From: Kuschelorhynchus macadamiae
Lineage: Eukaryota > Arthropoda > Insecta > Coleoptera > Curculionidae
Assembly: GCA_030620095.1 (NCBI GenBank)
Contig: JAUTXW010000588.1
Location: forward strand, 526,001-590,000
Length of the DNA stretch: 64,000 nucleotides
Direction: 5' to 3'
The notes beneath the pieces are model-generated. The model searched no databases. It was not told where the DNA came from and was given only the letters and a program-made list of their open reading frames with translations. How positions within the stretch are numbered: the stretch's first letter is position 1; every line of letters starts with the position of its first letter. This document shows positions 1 to 14,345 of this stretch, piece by piece. Position numbers and translations under genes: made by a program.

Positions 1-1250
1 TATTCAAAACGAAATAATTAATTATTAATTGAATTTAATTGAATGGATTTCTGATTATTTAAATTATCATGTAAAAAGTGAAATATTGAACACACATTTT
101 TTGGATGACACCACTGATATTACAGAAACCTCCTAGTGCTCCATAATTTTAAGATACGTTAATTCAGAAGGTTCAGTAGTCGAGAGATTCTTAGGATTTT
201 ATAATGTCAGCTCCGATAGAACGTCGGAGAATTTATATTCTCTATTGGATCAAATTTTGGACCAATTTGACTATAAACATAAATTAATCCATCCATCTAA
301 ATGGTCTTCAAAAAAAAAAAAGAAAAAGCTCCGCAGGTTGTATTTGTCCTGATGCTGGAAAGTTTTAAAATATTTCTAAATGTCAAAATTTTTGCAAGCC
401 TTAGTGGCATCCCCTCATACGAGGCGTATACCAACAATTACAGAAACTTATTGGTCTTCAAATTCGAAGTTAGTAAATGTGATTGTTCAAGTTGCGTTCT
501 TCAAAAAAAATCGTTTGACATTCATTTTTGCATATCTTATATAAAACGCTGTCGTGAGGCGCTCTGTAAAACTTATACCATGTTTGATAAAGCAGATTCT
601 ATTACAGAAATAAATCATTACAAACGTGAGCTTGCTAAGCTTTCACCTGAAGAAATTGGGGCCAAGTGTAGAACTCTTTTTTATGAAATATTGGACCATA
701 TTTTAATGGAAATGACACTAAGCTTTCAAGACTCTGAAAAACTTACATTTTTATGTTTGGCAGATTCTGCTAAATTTTTCGAATATAGTTTAAATTTTCC
801 GACTGGCTCGTTGGAAAATTTATTACAGTTATATGGGGAAATATTTTCTAAAAGTCAACGGCTTAAAAATGAGCTTGGTTTTATTTTTGCCAATGACATT
901 AATTGGAATATATCTCTGCCAGAGCAAGTGAAAAAAATTAATGAGAATAAAGATATTTTAACCTAAGCATATAAAGTGTTTTCCCTTATTTTGACAATAC
1001 CGTCGACAAGTGCTTCAGTGGAAAGAAGTTTTTCTTGCCTCAAACGTGTAAAAACTTATTTAAGAAATACAATATCTCAAAAAAGACTTACTTCTCTAGG
1101 TAATATTTCAATTCAAAAAGAATTTCTGGAGGAGATTAGAGCAACTCATCGATTTTATGAGGATGGTATAAATAAATTTGCTGCTATGAAGGATAGGAGA
1201 ATTGATTTAGTATACAAAATTAAGATAAGTCGTAAAAAAATATTTTAATT
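1..1250 (+). pseudogene. hAT-superfamily transposase remnant (ZMYM1/THAP-like class)
   Basis: This is a broken transposase of the hAT type. The first ~300 bases read in one frame from position 44 with the motif DDTTDITETS, a stop at the place where relatives have a glutamine, then CSIILRYVNSEGSVVERFLG, which matches the catalytic-domain start of the ZMYM1-like hAT family. After about position 300 the frame changes and sequence is missing. From 301 to 1247 a second frame runs with one stop at 964-966 and ends in the hAT C-terminal dimerisation signature (IPSTSASVERSFSCLKRVKT, then YLRNTISQKRLTSL). The middle of the catalytic domain is gone. The open reading frame beginning at 301 is therefore not a host gene, and its apparent start at a poly-A run is an artefact. 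Family assignment is from remembered signatures. Confidence 0.8.
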
Positions 1251-2080
1251 TTTCGGTGTTTTCTTAGGTACTTTTTTGAAACAAAGGTTATAAACGATTA
1301 TATTTAGTTCAGATGTCAAAATTATTACCCATTTTTATATCATAAATGTGTACTTCCTTTTGAAGCTTTTGTAGGTTAGTTTTTACGTTAAACATTTACG
1401 CACGTTTCATTGTGTCCCTAGCATAACGAGTTATGTTTCAACGTGTACAGTCGCACATTTTGTGCCCAATTGGATGTCTATTTGCACAATTTGCCTACGA
1501 CACGCCATATTGGCACAATCAGCACTTCCTGTCTTTCAAAGTACAAAGAACTAAAATACAAAAACAAAACAGTAAGTTTAGTCGGATATTTTTTAACAAA
1601 AGGGTATCAACATTTTCGAAAAACCGGCAACGTCACTCGTTTTCTGAGGGGTATTTGGTTGGATTGCCTATGCCGCCAAACTTTTTAAATGGTATTAGAC
1701 TAGAGAGACGTCGTCGATGCTATTGGATTTAAGGGCAGCTTAGCGCAGATAGCAAATGAGAGTTGGACAAGGACGTCATAGAAAGGTATTACCATTTTTA
1801 ATTTATCTAAAATTTTCAAAGTTTAACAAATATTATTACTTTTAGTGGGAGTTTATAATTAGTTTGCTGTATTAACTTACGTTTTCATTTATACGTATTC
1901 TCAAAATCCGAAAATAAATCATAACGCCGCAACGGTCTCCACGACTACTTGAGAACATGGCTTAATATAATTTAGAAAAATGTACAGAATGCGCAAGGCA
2001 GTGAATTGGGCAATTTACGCGCTATAGGGGTTCCCGTTCAGCCTGCCTCTCCTTCAAAGGTCTTATTATTTTTAAAATAG
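1251..2080. other. Non-coding flank of the hAT remnant
   Basis: No gene is supported here. The stretch about 1300-1430 resembles 62240-62350 near the other end of the window (both contain AAATGTGTA, then TTAGTTTTTAC, then TGTTTACG or ATTTACG). Both are probably the 3' end of the same hAT family. Two overlapping short reading frames at 1433-1732 resemble nothing I know. Confidence 0.4.
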
Positions 2081-2705
2081 TGACAAATATGTTCCTATAA
2101 AATAGACAAAAAAAAACAATATTTACGGAGCAGTCTTGTTTAAAATAGTATAAGTTTTGAACACTAAGTAAGCTGTCATGAGAAAAAATAAACTGTAGAT
2201 AATTCTTAAAATTTCAAATATTTTTTTGCGATGAAACAACTGATATAAGCACTAAGAATAAATGGTTTTTTATTGATAAAACCTTTCCTTTATTAAACTG
2301 TGTTTGAACGTTCTCTAGTTAAAATTGTTAAAAGGCGCAATTGGATAAGACTTCAAACAAGCTATATGTGGAAACTAGGATTTTTTTATTGAGTATCATG
2401 TTGGGTGTGATCTAAGATTTAAATACTTAAATTTAAATAGAGTATATTTAATATAAAGGTTTTGTAAACATTTATTTTTAACTTTTTTTTAATTCTTTAA
2501 GATTAATGTGACAAATATTTTTCTATAAAATAACAAAAAAAAAAACAATATTTACGGACTAGGCTGTTTTAAAATAGTATAAATGTTGGACATACACACG
2601 GTCATGAGAATAAATTAATTGTAGATAATTCTTAAAAATTCAAATATTTTTCGTTTCTTTGGGATGAAACAACTGACAGTAAAGAATAAATGTTTTTTTT
2701 ATATA
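2081..2705. repeat. Two-copy ~428-bp repeat
   Basis: About 200 bases starting GTGACAAATAT at 2081 recur at 2508 in the same order (ATAAAATA, poly-A, CAATATTTACGGA, AAAATAGTATAA, GTCATGAGAA, TGTAGATAATTCTTAAAA, GATGAAACAACTGA). The period is about 427 bases. The copies differ by scattered substitutions and small indels, so the duplication is old. A run of ten C follows at about 2770 within a GC-richer patch. No coding function is visible. Confidence 0.7.
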
Positions 2706-3443
2706 CTAGATCCTTTTTTAAAAATATTTTTTGAGCATTCTGGAGCACTGGCATGCCGAGTTTTTTGCCACCCCCCCCCCGCAACACTTCTTGTGGGCCC
2801 CTGCATAATTTCTCAAAAAAAAAACCGGTAAACAACAAATGTCATAAATTTATTAACAAAAACCGCAAAATAAAATCAAAAATAACTTTAATAAAAAAGG
2901 GAACGAACGATATAAATTTTGAGGTATAGGTAATCTAGTATAGGTAATCTAACAAACACAAAACAAAAATTAGCTAAATATTAAAAAATAATAACTATAC
3001 TGCGATTTAAACAAAACTAAAAAATAATAAAAAACAAAGAGTACAATCGTTTTCTTTGGAGGTTGTGTTTTTGTATTGACTAGATAAATACTTATCAACT
3101 AGTTCGTCAATATTTACTTCTCTAGCCCGTTCGTGTTCTATTGAGATAAGAGCTAGAGAACTAAGACGAATGTGAGTCATGGTCGACCTAAGGACATTTT
3201 TAATTCATTTCAACTTTAAAAATTATTTTTCCGATTGAGCTGAAGTTACAGGAAAGACAAAGAATAAGTGGAATGCAGAACAGTCCTGGTATACTGCTTA
3301 ACAATAATTAATTTTTTACGAAATTATAGTTTGCGAATTCACGAGTTGTATTAAGGTTTTTAATATTATACAATAATGATTTTATCTGAATTAGCTCAGT
3401 TGCTAGTTTACAAGTTAAATCATTTGAATATTTCTTCACTAAT

Positions 3444-3714
3444 AAGTAAGAGGGTAAGGTTGGTTTGGGAGAGGGGAGATTGTGGGATTGAGGGTAACGA
3501 GAAGGCAGATAAGCTTGTTAGACTCGGAGCCGCCAGCACATATGTGGGACCATAACCGGCTTTAGGTATAGGCAGCAGATAAGGACTGCACTCGACGAAT
3601 GGGCGCACCAAGAACTGCGACGTGAGTGGGACCAGTTTGAAGTTGATAGGCAAGCTAAAGATTTCATTGTGAAGTCCGATAAAGGCCGAAAACGCGGGAC
3701 AGGAAGACCCTGAA
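3444..3714 (+). pseudogene. LINE RNase H domain fragment
   Basis: Reading the plus strand gives RVRLVWERGDCGIEGNEKAD, which is the C-terminal half of a retrotransposon RNase H (typical form LVWVPGHCGIEGNEKAD), then KLVRLGAASTYVGP. A one-base frame break follows, and then a basic segment (RTALDEWAHQELRREWDQFE). The fragment ends in a stop near 3711. The same motif order (EGNE.AD followed by VGPEPALG) occurs at 28540-28620, so the two fragments likely come from one non-LTR family of the RNase H-bearing I/R1-like group. It is a short 5'-truncated piece and is not expressed as a protein. Confidence 0.7.
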
Positions 3715-3869
3715 CTCCATCGTACGAGTAGTAATGGGACAATGTCACATTTTCATTTTTCTTTGTTTATATGATCGTTCCGATTGTAAATTACCCGCCT
3801 TTCCATGTGACTCCCTATAAAATATATAGGTTAGATCGTTTAAGGTCTCTGAGGTTTTTGCCATGTACA

Positions 3870-5310
3870 TTTCCAAAATTATAGAAACATAGTTTTGTTA
3901 CCCCAATTTTCAAATCTGGAGATGCTGATGACGTTGGTAATTACAGAGGGGTGCGCATTCAGTCTGCAATCCCTAAACTATTTGACAGTCTAGTTTTTGA
4001 CCAGCTCACCTGGAACTGTAAACGGATGGTTCATGATAGCCAATTTGGTTTTTGCAAGGTTAAATCAACCACTGATAATTTAGCAGTCTACAAAATTGCC
4101 TTGTTAGAGGCTTTGGAGAGGGGTGAACAGGTTGATGCTGTTTACACCGACTTCTCAAAGGCCTTTGACAGGGTAAACTTTAAAATTCTTCTGGCCAAGT
4201 TGAAGGCTATGGGTTTTTCTGAGCACCTAATTGAGTGGCTGGAGAGCTTTCTCACAGGCAGAACTCAGGCCGTGAAGGTAAATAACGATATATCCTCAAC
4301 TACTGAGGTAACGTCAGGGGTTCCCCAAGACTCCCATTGCGCCCCACTCCTGTTTATTCTATTCGTCAATGATACTGCTGAGATTCTACAACAAACGCGG
4401 TGTCTCATGTTTGCGGATGATCTAAAGATATTTAAGGTTAGCAAACAGGAGGGGGACGCATTGGAGTTCCAACATGATCTGAACTCTCTTTCGTGGTGGA
4501 CGCAGGATAACCACTTGAATGGAATGTTGGAAAGTGCTTTCATATAAGTTTTTTTCGTTCCAAACAAAGATTTCCAACAACTTACTCCAAGATCATTAAA
4601 GACTTGGGAGTTGTATTTGACAAAAGGCTAAATTTTAACGAGCATGTATCTGAGGTGAGTGTGAAGAGTATGCGAATGTGAGAAATTGTGATGCATTCTC
4701 GGTTCGGACCACAAAGGTGGTGTATTGCTCCCTCGTTAGATCGTGTATTGAACATGCAACTGTTATTTGGTCGCCTTTTTATCAAAGCCATAAAGACCAG
4801 ATTGAAAAAGTGCAACACCGTTTTCTTAGATTTATGACATTTAGGATGTCGACATACTGAATTCAGTAAACTTAAGTACGCTGAAAGTAGGCGTTGCATG
4901 TTTGATGTGTGCTTTGTATATAAACTTCTGCACGGAATGATTGATTCACCACATTTGTTATGCAAAATAGGACGACATATACCCGGGAGGAGGCTGAGAA
5001 ATAGTGATTTATTTTATGTTCCATTTCACTCAGCTAATTATGGCTTACATTCGCCCATTGGTAGGACTCTAAAGTTGCTTAATTCAATCGGCTCTAGAAT
5101 TGACATATTTAACTGCAGTCTTTCTGACTTCAAGAAAATCATTGTATCCCAGTTATTGTGATTTGATATTTATTTATATTACTCGCTCTAGGGTCTCTGT
5201 TTTAGATTAATATGTATATACATATTTAAGTTTGTTGATGTACACATATTTATTGTAAACAATTTTTATAAAAGGGGGTTAACCGTAAATTTCGTAAAAT
5301 AAAAAATGTC
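3870..5310 (+). mobile_element. 5'-truncated jockey-like LINE (LINE copy 1)
   Basis: This is the reverse transcriptase and C-terminal region of a non-LTR retrotransposon. It is 5'-truncated and starts inside the fingers domain (FKSGDADDVGNYRGV). The order is then the RT block AVYTDFSKAFDRVN, the SGVPQ motif, PLLFILFVND and the catalytic FADD near 4410. The C-terminal part contains KVVYCSLVRSCIEHATVIWS and DQIEKVQHRFLRFM, typical of jockey-type elements, and ends with a stop at 5159-5161 and a short AT-rich tail. Frames break at about 4545, 4680 and 4860, so this is a pseudogene. It is closely similar in organisation to the copy at 22780-24561. Confidence 0.85.
3951..4547 (+). pseudogene. Reverse transcriptase palm domain of LINE copy 1
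   Basis: This is the longest open stretch of the LINE (198 codons). It contains the RT palm motifs in order: TDFSKAFDRV (first catalytic aspartate), TSGVPQDSHCAPLLFILFVN, and LMFADDLKIF (catalytic DD). SGVPQDS replaces the usual SGVPQGS. The protein lacks the endonuclease and N-terminal RT, and the frame stops before the thumb. The product would not be functional. Confidence 0.85.
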
Positions 5311-5668
5311 GATTAATCGATATAGATAAATTTATTTATTTTTGAAATAAATTATTTTAAAAACTTAGGTTTTAACTATACGAAGCTTTATTGTAGAAAT
5401 CAGTTTTAAATAATTGTCTACCTTTTTGCTGCAGTTCTTACTACATGTTTTGATATAAGTATTTTCCTTAGAATTCAAATTTTAAAAAATAACTAGTTAG
5501 TTAAGAAGTAACTAGTTACTTTTACATTTTAAGAGTATCAAGTTATTTTCAAGGTAACGTGGTTAAAATATTTAGTTCAATGTCAGTTTACTTTGGAATG
5601 ACTCCCTTACTTCGGAAGCAACTAGTTTTTCGTTCTACCTCTTTTGTAGGAGTAAATGGTTGATTCGG

Positions 5669-5670
<2 letters not shown>
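5311..5670. other. AT-rich spacer with AACTAGTTACTT-type repeats
   Basis: There is no gene. Around 5490-5620 there are several copies of the self-complementary word AGTAACTAGTTACTT and variants. The same low-complexity palindromic words fill 10250-10480, on the far side of the nested elements between 5.7 and 10.0 kb. The two patches may be the two halves of one older repeat that was split by later insertions. Confidence 0.4.

Positions 5671-5759
<89 letters not shown>
5671..5759. repeat. (TA)n microsatellite
   Basis: About 89 bases of uninterrupted TA repeat. Reading frames of alternating tyrosine and isoleucine here are artefacts. The tract ends directly at the first copy of the 160-bp direct repeat. 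Confidence 0.97.
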
Positions 5760-5762
<3 letters not shown>

Positions 5763-5922
5763 CCGATACCCCCCAAGGAAACTGCCTGATGAGCCTTGCC
5801 GGGGCAGATACCACGGTAACAGATGGCACCTTGGCCCTGGAAACAAACATAGCGTCATGTTTTGGTCGATTCTCGACAAAATGGTGAAGGAGTAATCCTT
5901 ACCGTTACTGGTTTCGTTTTGT
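5758..5922. repeat. ~160-bp direct repeat, copy 1
   Basis: It starts AATACCGATACCCCC and ends ACCGTTACTGGTTTCGTTTT. A second, nearly identical copy lies at 6148-6306, with 225 bases between them. The unit is GC-richer than its surroundings. The pair could be the terminal direct repeats of a short element or a tandem duplication. No coding signature is seen. Confidence 0.8.
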
Positions 5923-6147
5923 ATAACTTTTTACGACCAAGAACCGCACAGAAATTGAAATTTCTGTTTCTCTTTTATTTTTGCACAGATGTGTCGTCTT
6001 GTGCTCCAAAGTAGGTCGCATCTAAAGCGATTTAGCTGCACCATAGTACCTACAGATGGCGACACTGGTTGCCTATTTCCCTCGTCGACTTTCAAAGTCG
6101 AATGACATGACACCTTGTTTGTTTCAGGGTTTGGGTATTTCGGTTTT

Positions 6148-6303
6148 AATACCGATACCCCCAAGGAAACTGCCTGATGAGCCTTGCCGGGGCAGATACC
6201 ACGGTAGCAGATGGCACCTTGGCCGTGGAAACAAACAGCGTCATGTTTTGGTCGATTCTCGACAAAATGGTGAAGGAGTAATCTTACCGTTACTGGTTTC
6301 GTT

Positions 6304-6306
<3 letters not shown>
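6148..6306. repeat. ~160-bp direct repeat, copy 2
   Basis: Second copy of the unit at 5758-5922. It differs by a few substitutions and by small indels (one fewer C in the C run, and a missing AT in AACATAGCG). It is followed at once by a long TA tract, whereas copy 1 is preceded by one, so the two copies sit between two TA tracts. Confidence 0.8.
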
Positions 6307-8973
<2,667 letters not shown>

Positions 8974-10003
8974 CAGGGTGTCCCAAAAGGTACTGATTTG
9001 ATTAAAATATCGCGATTTAACTATACTTGCCTTAGTCCAAAAGTTAATATTACGAAAGATACAGGGTAATTAAGTTAAAATTTTATTTTCGATTTTTTAA
9101 AATAATATTCCTGGTTTTTGAGATATCAAAGTGACAATTGGCGATAACGGATTATTTATAGCCAGTAACAATAATACGCCTTCAATTTTGATGTAACTTG
9201 TAGAGGGCGCTACGAGCGCTACTTTTCGCTCTTAAAAATGTAACTTTTTTAGATACAAAATTATGGAACGTTGTATAGAAAAAATGGGTTCTATTGCCTT
9301 TTCTCCCAAAAAAATCTATACTTTATAAATGTATCTAAAGTTCACCATTTTCGAGATATTTGCTGTTTTATTACTTAATGATGCAGCCGTATTCATCATT
9401 TAGCATACTACAAGTTTTATCATTTTTATAAATTTTAATAAATCGTTCAGAAATAAAGCTAATATATTTCTTTGCAACAGATGCATTAATTCCAATTGAT
9501 TCTTGTTTGATAAAAGCTTACTTTATAAAAATGATAAAACTCGAATATCCTAAATGATGAGTACACGGGGCTATTTCAAGTAATAAAACACTAAATATCT
9601 CGAAAACGGTAAAATTTAGAGAGATTTATAAGGTATAGGTTTTTTGTGAAGAAAAGATAATAGAAAATATTTTTTCTATACAAAAATTCCTAATTTTGTA
9701 TTCAAAAAAGTTAGAACATTTTTAAATACAGCAAGTAACGCGCGCTCCTAGCGCCCTCTACAAGTTACATCAAAATTGAAGGCGTATTATTATTATTACT
9801 GACTATAAAAAATCCGTTATCACCAATTTTCACTTTAATATCTCAAAAACCAGGGATATTATTTTAAAAATTCGAAAATAAAATTTTAACTTAATCACCC
9901 TGTATCTTTCTTAATATTAACTTTTGGACTAAGGCTAAATCGCGATATTTTAATCAAATCTATGTATTCCTAAATTATTAGGAGGACCTTTTGGGACACC
10001 CTG
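8974..10003. mobile_element. 1.03-kb foldback element (non-autonomous Tc1/mariner-like)
   Basis: The ends are CAGGGTGTCCCAAAAGG at 8974 and CCTTTTGGGACACCCTG ending 10003, exact inverse complements, each flanked by TA (8972-8973 and 10004-10005). The inverted similarity continues through most of both halves. For example CGCGATTT, TTAGTCCAAAAGTTAATATT and ACAGGGTAATTAAGTT on the left mirror the right half, and GTAACTTGTAGAGGGCGCTA at about 9190 mirrors the matching segment at about 9750. No reading frame is long enough to be a transposase. It would be mobilised in trans. Confidence 0.92.
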
Positions 10004-10005
10004 TA

Positions 10006-11009
10006 TAGCTCGTCCCAGATAAGAAGACACACTCCAGAATGATTACGAACCATAAGAGATACATAAAGCAGAATATACGAAAAATTTACGCATATTTGGG
10101 TTCAATGAGATATCGTTAAATGAATGTTTATATTAATTGGAAAAAGTTCAGTGTTAACTGAAAAAATCTGGAGTTTTCAATTTTTCTATTTATTTTTTTG
10201 TAACCATTTTTTTCTCGGATACGTGTAATATAACCTGTTATTAATAATAGCTTCTTTGAAATTAACTAGTTACTTTAAGTATCTAGTTACTTTTAAAAGT
10301 AACTTGCTACTTTTAAAGTAACTAGTTAAAAGTTACTCTCAAAAGCAAAAGTTACAAGTTAGTTTACAAAAGAATTTATATTATAGTTACTTTTTTCCCA
10401 ATTTTAAAAGTAACTTAGTTACAAGGTAACTAGTTACTTTTAGTAACTAGATACTAAAAAGTATCTTTTTCATCAAGTTACTCACAGCTCTGATATCTTG
10501 AAGACAATTTTTTAAGAAAATATTGATTTGAAGTTTCTTGGGTAGCTATGTCTCGGAAATGGTTTGAGATAAATTTCTGAAATTTGATACGTTTTTAGAT
10601 CGACATTTAGGGCTATCGTGCGATATCAAACAAATTTTTGGTTTTCCGCTTATTAATGAAAAACAAAATCGAATTTGTCGTTTGATACACATATTGTCGA
10701 ATAATTTGAAATTCTTAGAAAACCTTCATTTCTACGATCTTTCACCATTCTTAAAAAATGATAGGGATCGAAGTTGGGGAAGTATTTTTTTCTTATTTTT
10801 AAAACTTTTTTAGGTCAAAAACAAAGCTTAATTGAACGTCCTTTGGTGCCCAATCGGTTCAAGTTTTCGACAAAAACAAATGTTTCTGATAGAGCATAGA
10901 TACCAGAAAAAATCTTGTAAGGTTTTGTTCTTGAGTGTGCATAAGGAAATTACGTTTATCGCAGTGTTTAAAAAAAACCTTTTAAATTTTTTTTGGCGTT
11001 CACCAAAAA
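10006..11009. other. Intergenic repeat-derived sequence
   Basis: No gene. It holds a dense patch of AGTAACTAGTTACTTTTA words and their variants at about 10250-10480. After that the sequence is AT-rich, with an unrecognised reading frame at 10832-11038 that has no family signature. Confidence 0.4.
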
Positions 11010-11315
11010 TTAGTTCGTTAAAAAATAAATTAACGTAAAAATATTTTTAAAAACAAGCTTTTATTTATAAATTATTGAACCAAAAAGTAAAAAATAGTAC
11101 AACTTACATAAACACAGATATTTTAAAAATTTGAATATTTTCTTAAAAGCTCGAGACTTTATTTAAAGTGTGATGAAGGCTCACGCCTCAAGCTTTTAAG
11201 AAAATATTCACATTTTTTCTGTGCATATGTAAGTCTTATTTTTTACTTTTAGTTCAATAGTTTAAAAATAAAAGCATGTTTTTAAAAAGATTTTTTTACG
11301 TTTATTTTATTTTGT
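11010..11315. repeat. ~300-bp near-palindrome (foldback hairpin)
   Basis: The left arm from about 11010 and the right arm to about 11315 are inverse complements around a centre near 11165-11180. Matching blocks include AACGTAAAAATATTTTTAAAA, GCTTTTATTT, AGTAAAAAATA, ACTTACAT and GAATATTTTCTTAAAAGCT. Arms are about 120-140 bases with a few mismatches. It is probably a MITE-like foldback element. No coding content. Confidence 0.8.
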
Positions 11316-13320
11316 ATTTTTAGCATTATTTTTACGCTTTCTGTATAAAATATTCACAATTTTTGTGCTCCGTGGTGAAGAAATTGATTTAATTTTGGCA
11401 GAAAAAAACTTTTCCCATTTGAGTAAGGATTTGCTTAAAAACATTGGCTAGCGTTTCCTGTTAATGGCAAATGTCAAAATTTGTTTGAAATACGTGCTAC
11501 TTGATTAGCGTATTAGGAGCAGTAAAATCCATGATTTATATTTATAAACAAGGAATATGTAGACCCCTCAGGGTGAGAGGAGTTAGTTACTATAGACACT
11601 TTACATATCTTTATATATACATAATTTGAAAACCACATCTACTTTTGACTCCATTACTTTGGCCTGTAAACTAACCACCGACAGCTTACTACGTACCTTT
11701 TTATATCCGATTTTTATTATCGAAAAGCGTAAAACAGTTCGTGTCTGGTAATAATTAAGTTTTATTTATTTTTATATTTACTGAAATGTATAAGTTTCTT
11801 CTGCCGAGAATAATAGTACCAATTCATAAGGAAATATTTACGAAGATTACAAACTATATTTAAGCAGTAAAAAATGTATTGTAAACAAAAATGCACATTA
11901 CATATAAAACAATTAATATAAGCAAATTATCACAAAAACTAAAATTAAATGACCAGTTTTATTTCAAGATTATTTCTTTATAACATTTTTGATACATCTA
12001 AAAATGGCATATCTTTTAAAAAACATTACATATTTCATTCAATTAGCATAATAAAAAATGAAAAATACATCCTGAAATACACAATAAAACAAAACTAATC
12101 TAGTATAATTATCTCCATACAATGCTGCTTAACACAAAAAGTATTAATAATTTTAATTAAAACTCCCAGTGGCTATTATATCTAATAAAATGTATATAAT
12201 ATACAAACTATGAAATAGAAGTGTTCCTTCCAAAAAAATAGTAAAATATAATTGTATGTATAAATGACATGTCATATTGAATAATCAAATTAGTTTCCAA
12301 AAATGCACCAATCTGCACCATTATTATCTTAGTACAATAATTATGAAAAAGTAAAATATGGGTAAAAAACAATTTTCTAAATTAAAACTGCTTTAAATAC
12401 AAATGTCTACAACGCAAAAAAACTAAAATATTTTCTTATATTAAAATGCTGTGTGATATAAAAGCACACATTAAAAAATTTAAACATTTATAAGTAACAA
12501 CTACTTGTGTCCTTGAAAAAGTTCGCTTGATATGGGGTCCTTTAGTTTATAACTGTGTTAAAATTTAGCATAGGTAATAACTTTTGCTTTATTAAATATG
12601 TATGAAATGGCATATTTCAAATACTCACGTGATATATACTAAAATTTACATTTCTTTACAAAAATCACAGGAAAGGGCTTATTTGCTAAACCGTTCGATT
12701 AGAAATTCCAATACTTAATTTTTATAATTGTTCAAACGCACTTAAATAGTTTACTTACACATCAGTTCATTATTATTTTTTTGTATTAGGTTATCGATTT
12801 TTTATCAAAAATATGTAATTTAATTAACCTAAATATCTAAAGTTCTTAAAAACAGGCTAACGTTGCATCAACCTGAACATACTTCTTCTAAAAACTGGTT
12901 TTAATTTTTCTCGTAAAAATGCAATATTTAGGTGAAAGAAATTATTATTGTTACGAGGTAACTCAAAAAGTTTCTTAAAGTATATTTTTTTATTAAAACA
13001 CAAAAGTTATAAACATTAATAACTGGATTTTTTGACCAAAATTCGGCACACATGCGTAAAACTGAAAATTAATCAAATTTTTGTTAATAAAAAATTTTCG
13101 TATTTTAGAAAATAAGACTATTGTTGCGATTTTTATAAAGAAAATTTGACAGGTAACATTTGTCAAATTACTCTTCCCGAATAAGCAATTTTTCACACTT
13201 AATGAAGTAAAACTTATTTTGTATGCTAAATTTTGACAGTCACTTAAACTTTGCATGCAAACTTTTTTAAACACACTGCATAAAATATTTCCAATATAGA
13301 ACAGAAGCCGTCACGGCTTT
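11316..13320. other. AT-rich intergenic sequence
   Basis: About 2 kb of very AT-rich DNA with no recognised gene or element. The reading frame on the minus strand at 12993-13274 lacks any family signature and is probably chance. A short perfect hairpin AAGCCGTCACGGCTT lies near 13305. Confidence 0.4.
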
Positions 13321-13332
13321 GGTCAATTAAAA

Positions 13333-13638
13333 ATGTGTGTTTTAGAATTAGGAATCCCCATGCACGTCAACTCACCAACCAGAATTACTAAGACAAGTGC
13401 CAGTACTATAGATTACGTTGTGTCTTCTTTCGATCCTAGCTCCGTCGAATGTAATGTCTTAAGTCCGCAATTTTCACAAAATTTTCAATTACATCCAAAG
13501 CCAAAAATTCCTCTAGACAAGTATCGTATCAAAATGGAATCACTTGCCAACGTTTTACCTTCAATTGATCTGTGCATCTTCAAGCATCTTATGCCCCCGC
13601 AGCAAAGCGTTCCCTATGCTAAGCCTAACGAAGGTTAG
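13333..13638 (+). pseudogene. LINE endonuclease fragment
   Basis: An open frame of 101 codons begins MCVLELGIPMHVNSPTRITK followed by TSASTIDYVVSS. The pattern L.....VN.PTRIT..SASTIDYVV is the near-C-terminal strand of the apurinic-type endonuclease of insect non-LTR retrotransposons, where the aspartate of TIDYV lies near the active site. The fragment begins and ends abruptly, and neither the rest of the endonuclease nor the RT is adjacent. It is a dead fragment. Confidence 0.7.
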
Positions 13639-13876
13639 AATAACATATGCCCGCATATGCGCCCGATTTAGCAGTTTATTATGTTAATTAATGTCTATAA
13701 CCTTAGAGTTATAACTGATACTAAACCTATTGAACACAGCCTGAAAAGCAATATGACAGGCTATTTCCAAATTCTAAAAACTTTTTAGTACTTTATTTGA
13801 AACTTTTAAGAACCGTGACAAATTTGTGCAATTCGGTCGGTCTGTCTGTTTGCTGCGTATCTAAAAAATTGCTTAG

Positions 13877-14345
13877 TTTCAAAATTTGAACAAAATTAAG
13901 GACCATAGGGCATGTAACAATATTATGGTAAAAATCCAACATGGCCGAACGGAATGGCGCCCTATTAAAATAAAAAATAATAATCCGTGTAAAAAACTAT
14001 TTACCCAATTGACCTGAAACATTGCAAGTGTGATATGTGGAAGAAATAGTAAAATTTTAGTATGAATCCAAGATGGCGGCCTAATAGTGTTTAAAAAATC
14101 AGTCTGACAAACTATATCGGTTGATTTTAAATTCTGCACAAAAATCAAATGTGATATTGGTATGAATTGGTGAAATTTTGGTATGAATTCAAGGTGGCGA
14201 AATAAAATGGCGGCCAAATAAAATGTTTAAAAATAAGTGTAAAAAACTACTTATTCAACTGATTTAAAATTTTGTACAAAATTCAAGTGTAATACAGGGT
14301 TCAAATTTTAGAAATTTGGTACGGCGCAACAAAATGGCGGCCTAA
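13877..14345. repeat. Degenerate tandem repeat, ~113-135-bp unit, about 4 copies
   Basis: The motifs GTGTAAAAAACTA, then ATTTTAAATT..G.ACAAAA, then CAAGTGT.ATA, then GAAATTTTGGTATGAATTCAAG, then ATGGCGGCCTAATA recur at about 13880, 13988, 14101 and 14236. Units have drifted and vary in length. Each carries a GC-rich ATGGCGGCC-like word, unusual in this AT-rich background. The overlapping minus-strand reading frame at 13879-14217 is a by-product of the repeat. Confidence 0.75.

Noticed and set aside
3420..3748. Minus-strand reading frames at 3420-3653 and 3518-3748
   Set aside because: They are shadows of the plus-strand RNase H fragment.
12993..13274. 93-codon minus-strand reading frame
   Set aside because: Same reasons; sequence is low complexity and unrecognised.
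13879..14217. 112-codon minus-strand reading frame
   Set aside because: It lies wholly within the degenerate tandem repeat and shows the repeat periodicity.
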